Below are positions 55,955 to 64,000 of a DNA stretch of 64,000 nucleotides, in pieces. Both the position numbers and the translations under genes were made by a program. The stretch comes from Aaosphaeria pasadenensis (Eukaryota > Ascomycota > Dothideomycetes > Pleosporales). Numbering within the stretch: the first letter of the stretch is position 1; each line of letters starts with the position of its first letter. Below the pieces are notes generated by a model. That model saw only the letters and a program-made list of their open reading frames with translations. It searched no databases and was not told where the DNA came from. Where the stretch lies: assembly GCA_022813625.1 (NCBI GenBank), contig JAKLMB010000021.1, positions 620,001-684,000 of the forward strand, given 5' to 3'.

Positions 55955-57899
55955 AATGTCGCAAGGGTCGTCAGGTCAAGTCAAGGGGAAGGTTGAGGAT
56001 TTCAAGAAGTCACGGTGAGACAGGCAAGGGGAACGGCGTGTTCAAGACATTTGTATTATTGGCAGCAGTGGTAGTGTTACACCCAAAGGTTTGACGGTGA
56101 TGTTCACCTCTCGGGTGAGCTCTGACGGCACGCTCGAAGGCAAGTCACTTGAACAAGACGGAAAGGATTGTCACTGCATGTGTCGTTGCAGGCCTAATTG
56201 TCGCCTCCAGGGGTTCTCTGCTGGCGAGAGCCCGAATGAAGGGAAGCCGTTGATTAGGCGGGTTGGAATCGTTGGATGGTCGGATCATGGATATGGCATG
56301 GGCATTGGGCATGGTAGGATTGAGCAACGGGCCTGTAACCTTGTTTCACCGCGTTGATAGGCATACAAAGGGAGCGGTCGAATGCGCGTGTGACGGATGG
56401 GGTTGAGGTGTGGAAGCCATGACGGGATCCATGATTGGGGTCGCTTGCCGGCTGGCGGGCGAATGCAAGGTTGAGATCTGCGGGGCACGTTCAATTTGTG
56501 TTAATGGCACGAACCATGACTGGACTGGACTGGCCTTGGGTACGAGTGATCGTAGTAATAGGAAGTTAAAGGAAGCGGAGAAGGGAAGCAGACCATAGAA
56601 GATGGGGTTTGATAAGGGCGGGATGGTACTGACGTCGGGAGGTCTGTTTTGAGTATGCCGCTGCCCTGCGCATTTGATACGAAACGAAACGACGACACCA
56701 AACCAGATATCTTGGAGTTCTTCTATGAGATGCAACACGAATTGTACGTTATCATTCCATGATTCAATTCTCCAGTATCCACACTCACCAACTTATCACG
56801 ATAGCGATCGCATCACTCTGTGGAGACATTGATAGAATGCATCCAGCACACTGTAGGCAGCCATGCTCAACAACAATGGTGGGTTGATGAATGGATGGAT
56901 GGACGTGACAGCTATCTTGTGTGTAACAAAGGGCTGCTTATTCCTTCCCCAGAAAACGGAAGGTGGATAAGGATCCCTCAGGAAAGTGGATAATTATTCT
57001 TAGTTCATAGCATATTTCCCTTAGAGCTGAACCTCTTCCCCGCATCCAATACTAATGGTCAGGTCTGGTCTGATCATGATGAACCCAAGAATACAACACA
57101 CCTTCTCCCACAGCTCCAATCCCTCTACGAAGCGTCCATTCTGATGCTCCCGTATGCAAGCCATGGAGATGGAAATGGAAATAAAGTAACAAACCACCCG
57201 CAGAACCGTTAACGCCACCAGGCGAATCCTCCAGCCTGGACCCCGGGTTCAACAAGCATAATACATACCAAACGAATCGGGACTCCCGTCCAGCGGGCCA
57301 AACCAAACTACAACATCCAATCTCAAAGCGGTAATTCCGTCTACGAGGGCGTTACTATTTTTGCTGTAGCTTTTATACTGATGGAAGGACGATGTTGATT
57401 ATGACGGTGCATCGCGATGAACGACGGGGGTGGGAGTCTGACTGGTCCCTCATCATCCCCACATGCAGGCGGGCGGGCGCCGTGGACGGTGGACGGAGGA
57501 CTAGATAAGTTACACCCTCGCGAATGTAACGTCGGTCAGCAACCAGCAACCAAGGCAAGTAGCAACCAGCAAAACACATGGCCTTTTACTACTCGTGCCC
57601 ATCTAACAACCTGAGTAGCTATCTCGATTTTCTATCTACACGTACTTGCACCTCACATCTACGCTCACTCTCTTCCCAGCTGCTCCAATCCAACAATAAT
57701 ACGGAGTATCTTTCTTAATCCCTTCATACATTTATAAACATTGCTTTTTCTCCTTCCCTCAATCTATTCTCGACATCAAGTAAGCACGCACACACATACC
57801 TTGCACCCTCACACAAACCCCCAAAAGACACACGCGGGCAACAATTCCAAAACAACAGGCCATTGCCATTGCCATTGCCATTGCCGCAGTCGCCGTCGC

Positions 57900-57931
<32 letters not shown>

Positions 57932-59234
57932 CCCAAAGAGTTGCGACTCCGCTCCGCTAAAGATACGACAAACGATGCCGATGCGATATGGGCCACGATA
58001 ACGCCCCCGACAAGATAAGGCGATCGGGGGTTTTCCCCCGCTCTAATTATCTACTTTAGTACCCGTATGTATCTGTAAATTGTGGGTGTGGGGTGCACCA
58101 CTGTGATATCGCCCTTGAGAAGAAGATCGTTGATTTAACGATAGAGAGAGTGAGGGTAACAGGAGGTATGTATGTACGTGAGAAGTCCCGTGAGATTCGT
58201 TCACCGACAATTCGAAAAAACACAAGCCCGCCGCCCAACGGCTATCTTTCCTAGAAGGTAGTCGGTGATCTTGGATGTTCCATGCTAACACCATCCACTA
58301 CCCCGAAGAGGAAGTTCTGTTTCTGGGTAAGAGTATCGTAGTTGATTGCGTGAAGATTGATTGTGTGTACTTGTAGGTACGGAAGAAGCCAACAAGTGGT
58401 CAAATCCCCATCTCACCCTCCTATCTGATGATTGTCGCGTGCACATGAGCGGGCCCCTGAACTTTCGAGTTCAACTTCACACGTGGCATCGGGGGCCCCT
58501 TGGGTATACATGGCACTTGACAAACTACCTATCTTGATTTGGCTCTTGTCTTCAATATGGTGATGACGCTTGTGCTGATGCTGACGACAAGATATTGCGC
58601 CGTTGGTGGGCATGCGGCATTTGAGATACGACAAAGTGGATGATAGATGATGTAGATTTGGAACTATTTCCTTTCAAAAAGGGGGAGGAGCTACCTGATA
58701 TCTAACTTATCATACACACCGAACCGACATTGTGTGTATGTGTGTGTGCGTGTGTCCGTCCCTTCGAAGACATCGCTGCTTCGCCCGCGTGACATATCGA
58801 TCGACCGGATCGACCGAACCCTCATCTATATAGCCTGTAGATAAAGAAAGGAAAAAAAGGTGATCCCTATAATTTCTCGTACAAGCTACGGTCGACTCGT
58901 GTCAAGCCGAAATGGTGGGAAAGAAGAATAGAAGAGTGCTACGGGAAGTGGAAGAAATGGGAGAGAAATGAAGTGGTGGTCTCCGGTTGATCGATCGAAA
59001 GTGTCTGATCATACAATGTAACAAATGAGAAAGAACGCCATTTGGGTATCCCGGTTCCGAAGAAAAAGAAAGCGTGGGTCTTTTCCTCCTTCCAACTCAA
59101 GAAAGATTGAAGAAAAACGCCTCTAAGTGCTAGCATGACAGGAAGGAAAGAAAAGCGCTCTTTGGAGAAGGAGAAAGGGAAAGGGACTGATGGGCCGAGG
59201 TGAACCCCATTCAGTTGCCCGTGGGGGTGGAAGA
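55955..59234. other. 3.3-kb gene-poor region
   Basis: No convincing gene. The DNA at 57.5-58.0 kb looks like a promoter or leader (CT-rich, CAC repeats) and contains a compound microsatellite, but no good coding frame follows, so a non-coding transcript is possible. A (GT)n stretch lies at 58732-58752. Confidence 0.5.
57859..57933 (+). repeat. Compound microsatellite (GCCATT)n-(GCCGTC)n-(GCC)n
   Basis: Four GCCATT units grade into about four GCCGTC units and then about eight GCC units. The stepwise change suggests expansion with point mutation. It is outside any recognised coding frame. Confidence 0.85.
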
Positions 59235-60971
59235 TCAGTGAGATTCCTGAACAGCTTCCTTGCCCTTCGAGGAGTGAGGGTGCAAGAGGTTGGGTCGCCA
59301 TTTCGCGACGTTTGTGACGTTGAAGCGAAGAGGTTCTTTGAGGCCCTTCTCTCGAACGGGCATCTTTCGCTTTGAGCGTCCGGACACGTACATGGGCTGC
59401 TGGGTGCTGTGGATGTTGGGCATCGACTGCTTCGATCGGAGTTTGGGCTTCTTGTCTCGATGCTCATCGTCCGTCTCTTCGGTACCGGTGGTGAAGCTGC
59501 GGAGACTGTTGCGTTCAGAAGCAGACGTTGGCGAATACGTCGAGCGCGATGGCCCTCTGTCAGTGCTGGCGCGGGATAACAATGAGGCTGAGTCGGCGAG
59601 GACGTCCAGTCTGGATGGTGTTCTTTCTGATATCGACGCTCTATCTGTCAGAGATCGCCTCTCCGCTATGGCATGTCGGTCTGCCAACGAGTGCCTATCC
59701 GCGACAGAGTGAGTGCGTGAAGAGTATGTCGGCGGAGGGTCCTGGAAATCGTACATAATCTCCGAATCCAAACTCTTGTACTTCGCAGCACCGTCAAGCT
59801 CTTCGTCGGGTCTCCAGCACGACTCGTCCGTGCCTGCAACGGCGGGTAGAAAGCGGATCTCGTTCCACGTGACATCCTCGTATTGTAGAGTGATGTAGAG
59901 AACGTCGCCCTGCATCTTATCGTGAGCGATGCAGTGGTCCTCGAGGAAAGGATAGTCCCAGACATCTCTCAAGACGAGGTCGGGTGGGAGTAACTGGAGA
60001 GCCATCCGGCCATAGGGTTCATCGGCTGGTCGGTGGCCAATCATAGGCATCCAAGGCCTTCCTCGCAAGATTCCCTTGAAGGCATTCTCGATACGGTTGG
60101 CGAAGCAGGAGCTGTCCTGGCTTGGGAAATCGAGGTTGTGTTGGAGTTTCCGTGTGGCACAGCGACGGTAACCCGTGCTGTCGGGGTCGAAGGCGAATCT
60201 CTGTGACTTGCGTGGGACAAAGATGACACGAACGCTCCAAGATAACGGATACTTCTTGTCTGATCGGATGGGCAGTGGGCCAAGTGAGTGTTGCGGTTGC
60301 ATCAATAGCGGCAGTTGTGGAACGGGAGGGACCGGGCTTGCGACCTTTGGTGTCGCTCTCGGTGTCATTACGCCTGGTGTGGCCTCCCTCGATGATAGTG
60401 AACCAGTGTGTTCGGACCGATCGAGCCTATTTTCCAACTCCATCGTCACCTCGTCCACGATAGTCAAACGCTCCTGAACAGCCTTGATCTGATCGTTGCA
60501 TTCCTCGGTTTTGTCCACCACGGCCTCGACCTTATCGTCCATGGAGACCTTCAACAGTCGCATATTCTCGTACATGTACCTCTCGACCTGTTTTTGGGTA
60601 CGCCAATAGTTCTCGCGCATCAATCTTTCTCTATGCAGCTCTTGCTTCAACTCATGCTCCAGGTTCTCGAACCGCTTGACCTCGTTCTTTAATCGTTTCA
60701 CCTCCTCGATCACAGTGGCATATTCCTCCATGGTGACGGTAGAGAGCGATTCGGCCTCATGGTACCAAGCCTGGTGTCCGCAACCGCATTGAGTGCGCAC
60801 CACGGGGTCGGCAGGAAAGAAGCTCCGGCAAGGGCAACGCTGCCGGGTAATTTTGCCTGCTTCATCTTCTTTCACGATGAAACCACACTCCCCGCGGGGA
60901 AATTGGACATGATTATCGGAAGCGGATTTCCCAGGCAGGTGGACCAGTGCCTGCGAGTTGCTATGGAACAT
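59235..60971 (-). CDS. Uncharacterised protein with Cys-rich N-terminal motif, coiled coil and PPTY motif
   Basis: Family not recognised. Intronless, 578 aa. Residues 29-71 carry a zinc-site-like pattern: C29, C46-x-C48, C62-x-C64 and H66/H71 (RCPCRSFFP and TQCGCGHQAWYHE). A long charged helix, probably a coiled coil, covers about 80-185. A globular-looking region at about 235-385 contains YPLSWSVRVIFVPRKSQRFAF, DSTGYRRCATRKLQ and DVTWNEIRFLP. PPTY (413-416) is a WW-ligand (Rsp5-type) motif. It is followed by short repeats of the form ADRHSLADRHAIAERRSLTDR-like heptads (about 424-450), then a Ser-rich, basic tail. No signal peptide or membrane segment. A scaffold or regulatory role is guessable only. 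Composition and frame length make a real gene very likely. Confidence 0.85.
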   Translation of the reverse strand: MFHSNSQALVHLPGKSASDNHVQFPRGECGFIVKEDEAGKITRQRCPCRSFFPADPVVRTQCGCGHQAWYHEAESLSTVTMEEYATVIEEVKRLKNEVKRFENLEHELKQELHRERLMRENYWRTQKQVERYMYENMRLLKVSMDDKVEAVVDKTEECNDQIKAVQERLTIVDEVTMELENRLDRSEHTGSLSSREATPGVMTPRATPKVASPVPPVPQLPLLMQPQHSLGPLPIRSDKKYPLSWSVRVIFVPRKSQRFAFDPDSTGYRRCATRKLQHNLDFPSQDSSCFANRIENAFKGILRGRPWMPMIGHRPADEPYGRMALQLLPPDLVLRDVWDYPFLEDHCIAHDKMQGDVLYITLQYEDVTWNEIRFLPAVAGTDESCWRPDEELDGAAKYKSLDSEIMYDFQDPPPTYSSRTHSVADRHSLADRHAIAERRSLTDRASISERTPSRLDVLADSASLLSRASTDRGPSRSTYSPTSASERNSLRSFTTGTEETDDEHRDKKPKLRSKQSMPNIHSTQQPMYVSGRSKRKMPVREKGLKEPLRFNVTNVAKWRPNLLHPHSSKGKEAVQESH

Positions 60972-61490
60972 CAGGAAACAGTAACATATATCTGTGACAG
61001 TCGTGGAGCTCGTGTGTGCCTGATAGGCGGCTCATGGAAGGCCGGGCAGAATGAACGTAGAGATAGTAGGAGTAGTAAAAGTAGTCGATGCCCAAGAGGC
61101 AGATAGAGAGCAAGAGAGAGATGTATAAAATTGATAAGATGAGAGGCCAAGAAATGCAACAACGGAGCCCGTCAGCGGGGGGTGGGTTGGAGTGGTACTA
61201 TATAGAAGGGGATGGGATGGGATGGACCAGACCAGGATGGGTGAGGCTGATGCACAAGAAGATAAGGATAAGACCCAGCGAGGGATGCAGTCACACCCGT
61301 AAGTTTGGGGCGCACGGGAGCATCCGGTTGAGGCTGTTGTAGACGCCTGTTGAATGGGTGAGGGAGCACAAGAATATGTGCAGGAAGGGACCGTGGTGGG
61401 TGGATGAGAAGGTTTTATTCCTTGTTGTGGAAAGTAGAGGTGAGAAATGAGAAGCAAGTAAGAAGTACGGCGTAAGAAAGTAAGAAAGTG

Positions 61491-61508
61491 GGAAGGAAGG
61501 AAGGAAGG
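61491..61508 (+). repeat. (GGAA)n simple repeat
   Basis: About four and a half GGAA units in purine-rich DNA upstream of the uncharacterised gene. Confidence 0.8.
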
Positions 61509-62307
61509 TGTACCGTTCAACGGGTAGGTGGAGGAAGATGTATGTGCGTGCGTGGAGTGCGTGGAGGGAATGGACGGTGTGAGAGAAAAAAGGCGAGGAT
61601 GGGTGATGGGATGGATGGGATGTGCAGGTACATGGAGGTTACTTTTTTACTAGCACGATATCAGGGAAACTAGTTCCCGCCGCCGGGGAAGAGTGGGAGA
61701 AAAGAGCTGGCCCAAGCACAGTCTGATGGGGCTGGATTATTACAACAATTCATGTTTCGAAGGAAATGGGCGATAATGGTATGGATGCTTTGATCTGTCG
61801 TGGTGGTGGAGTAACTAGGTACCTACTAGGTACGGAGTACTACACACACTGCGCTGGAGAGTAGATAGAGGGATTAGACACAAGACTAGGTGGGAACATG
61901 GGGTGGCGCGGTGCTCGGACCCGTGGAGGTTCACCAAGCGCGCTCGCTCTCAGGGTACAAAGATACAAAATTACGCTACGGGGGATAGGAAGAGGAACAA
62001 GTAGGGGACTAGGAAGAAGTGGGAAACGAAAGGAGACTAGAGATTAGATAGGAAGGGAGCAAGAATGAAGATTATGGAGGAGGAGGGGCGGATACGAGTA
62101 CCGAGGAGAAGGGGGGTGTACGGTGTAGGTTCTAGTTCAGGTATGAGAGAGAGTACTCCGTAATAGTGAAAGAGAAGAGGACGGACAGATGACAAGAATA
62201 ATACTGCAAGTAGATAGTCGTACTCGTAGGAAGAGGTTCCTTATCGGACCAGTAGCCTGTGGACTAGGTTGGGTGTGTGGGTGGGCGTTGTCGTGGGCAT
62301 CAGAAAG

Positions 62308-62336
62308 GGGCATGGCAGGGCATGGCAGGGCATGGG
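62308..62336 (+). repeat. GGGCATGGCA short tandem repeat
   Basis: Three near-exact 10-base units, followed by looser GCATGGA units to about 62360. Not in a recognised gene. Confidence 0.75.
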
Positions 62337-64000
62337 ATAAAGCATGGAAGAGCATGGATGTGCCAGATGGGGACTTGGAGACTTGGAGACATGGGCGTGG
62401 ACATCCGACAAGATAGGACAACGCAACGCAGGGCACAAGTGATAGACATGGTCATTATCATGGTCCAAGGTTTATGGTGTACAGAAGAAGCTGTGCTGCT
62501 GTATGTAATAGTTCACATGTTCAATAGATCAAGGAGATACGATTCACAAGTATGGAGTCGTACTGGGTAGTTACTGATTCCGTACTGTAGATATCGTACC
62601 GTAGATAGATAAATTCTGTGCTTCGTAGTACCTGGATGCCACAGACTCAGTAGGACACAGTGGGACACAGTAGACTCCAGAGGGACCTGGCTGTTCAGCG
62701 TAGTCTTCTCGAAGACGCCACCGCCCCAATCGGCGCCAAGGGGGTGTAAGGACATGGGCATGCGTGGGATGGCTGGATCTCCGTCGCCCAAACGATTGGG
62801 AAATTGGTCCTAATCGTGTTGCCTCGTCTCAGGCTCTCAGCCCGCCTCAGTTTCAATGGATGGGTATCGAGATGGAACAAGACTAAAATGAGAAGAACAT
62901 GTCCTGCATGCAGTTATAATAGTATTCGTGGCCTGCTGTTGTGTACAGGAGAAGATGCGCCCTGTGTTTTTTTTGACAGGTGGTGGAAATGGCCAGTTGC
63001 AGTTGTAGTTGCAGTTGCGGTCAGCAGCCATGTCCGCCATGTCGCCCAATATCGGTGGCAATTGGTTGTTGGTATTGGCTGTTGGTGGTGGTAGTTGATA
63101 GTATTATTGGTATTGGTAGTCGTGGTGGTTGTGGCCGCGGTCATCATTATCAGGAGCGGCCAAGTCATGTCAATCGCCCATGTCGCCATATCTCTGTCTC
63201 TCCTCGCCATGCTCGTCACACTCACAGGCCGCCTTTTACTCTCCGTCTGCCGCCTTCCGCCTTCCACCTCTCGTTACTGTGTTCGATAATATAACGCAGA
63301 AGCTGTCTGCTGGTACTCCGCAGTGTCGACATGTAAAAGCATTATCAACCCGAGGGGCCGTGCTCAAGACGACAACTCCCTCCGTTAGACTGAAAGCAAG
63401 AGCAGCTACGGATACCTACCAGTCACCTAGATGTGGCTATCAGACACCAGACCAGCCCGGGACAGCAAACCGGTCCGACACTGAGGGGAAAAAACATCTC
63501 CCAAAACCCCACACTTTTGCAAAACATTTTTTTGGTTAGTGCACGCGCATCCGAGGTTAGCCGCCGCTGGGCAAGGGAGGTGGACAGTCCGAACTCTTCT
63601 CGTCCATGGCGAGCGGAGTGACAAGTGTGGAGCCCGAAGGGATTTTTACAATTCCAACATGTCACGACTCTCGGATCCGCTCAGGTACTCTTGAGTCTTG
63701 AGGACTGCAACGGCTTTGTCCATCCATACGAGTAGCAACCAGCCAATCATCTCCTCGGCGCATTGACAGAGAAAGGAAATCATCGACCCCCTGTCGCGAC
63801 CATTTATCGAGAGGCAAGGTAAGCTAGAAATGATCGGTGTGTCTCAATGGGTACCAAGTACGGTAGCAGCAGCAGATGCATTGAAGCAGCGTGTGTATCT
63901 CGGGGTTGAAGGGGTTCTCAAAACCCAAGCTGGCGGGTATCTTGCCTGGCTATGTGTCTGCATGTGAACTGTACTGTGTGGAACGGCATGATGGCAAATG

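Larger units (their letters stand above)
60972..64000. other. 3-kb gene-poor region at the right edge
   Basis: Probably the long promoter and leader of the preceding minus-strand gene, then intergenic DNA. It contains (GGAA)n at 61491-61508, GGGCATGGCA repeats at about 62308-62336, and a GTTGGTATTG-rich stretch at 63060-63120. No gene recognised; a neighbour may start beyond the edge. Confidence 0.5.

Noticed and set aside
1..64000. Secondary-metabolite gene cluster, CRISPR array or prokaryote-type defence system
   Set aside because: No polyketide synthase, NRPS, terpene synthase, repeat-spacer array or defence genes; the gene content is ordinary fungal housekeeping and accessory metabolism.

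Overview
The window is nuclear DNA from a filamentous ascomycete (Pezizomycotina), probably a dothideomycete, though that class assignment is only an impression. Support comes from short introns (mostly 46-100 nt) with GTRNGT donors and CTAAC/CTGAC branch sites, and from a gene set typical of these fungi: PacC, an XlnR-type regulator, a secreted GH10 xylanase, a Ure2p-like glutathione transferase and Zn2Cys6 regulators. Spliced models were built by hand; exon limits are given in each entry. No rRNA, tRNA, CRISPR array or intact transposon was recognised.

Layout. 0.5-10.8 kb: nucleoside hydrolase (with a probable 6-nt exon), GH10 xylanase, a 12-cysteine secreted peptide, a secreted copper amine oxidase, and a divergent Zn2Cys6 regulator. 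10.8-15.1 kb: gene-poor, ending in the pacC promoter, which carries five GCCAAG/CTTGGC cores. 15.1-26.1 kb: pacC, a DUF3602 (Par32-like) protein, a disordered KEN-box protein, a BAG-domain protein and a C48-type protease. 26.5-34.6 kb: a Gfo/Idh/MocA oxidoreductase divergent from a DapA-type 2-keto-3-deoxy-acid aldolase, then an XlnR/AraR-type regulator with a GGCTAAA element in its own upstream region. 34.6-38.8 kb: gene-poor, with a strong 60-bp hairpin. 38.8-56 kb: Ure2p-like GST, branchpoint-bridging protein, myotubularin phosphatase, Rei1, a Pro-rich protein with an RVRF motif, ribosomal protein uS3, an SLC35F6-like transporter and a Dal5-type permease. 56-64 kb: one conserved-looking but unrecognised protein flanked by long gene-poor, microsatellite-rich DNA.

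Themes. Carbon acquisition: xylanase, XlnR-type regulator, and a pair likely to act on sugar acids. Nitrogen scavenging: amine oxidase, nucleoside hydrolase, allantoate-type permease, DUF3602 protein. pH response: PacC. RNA processing and ribosomes: BBP, Rei1, uS3. The most interesting leads are the 6-nt exon, TACTAAC motifs at unusable positions inside an intron of the gene for the TACTAAC-binding protein, the PacC-site cluster upstream of pacC, the spliced 12-Cys secreted peptide, the 60-bp hairpin, and the oxidoreductase/aldolase pair. I found no single self-evident new multi-gene system.
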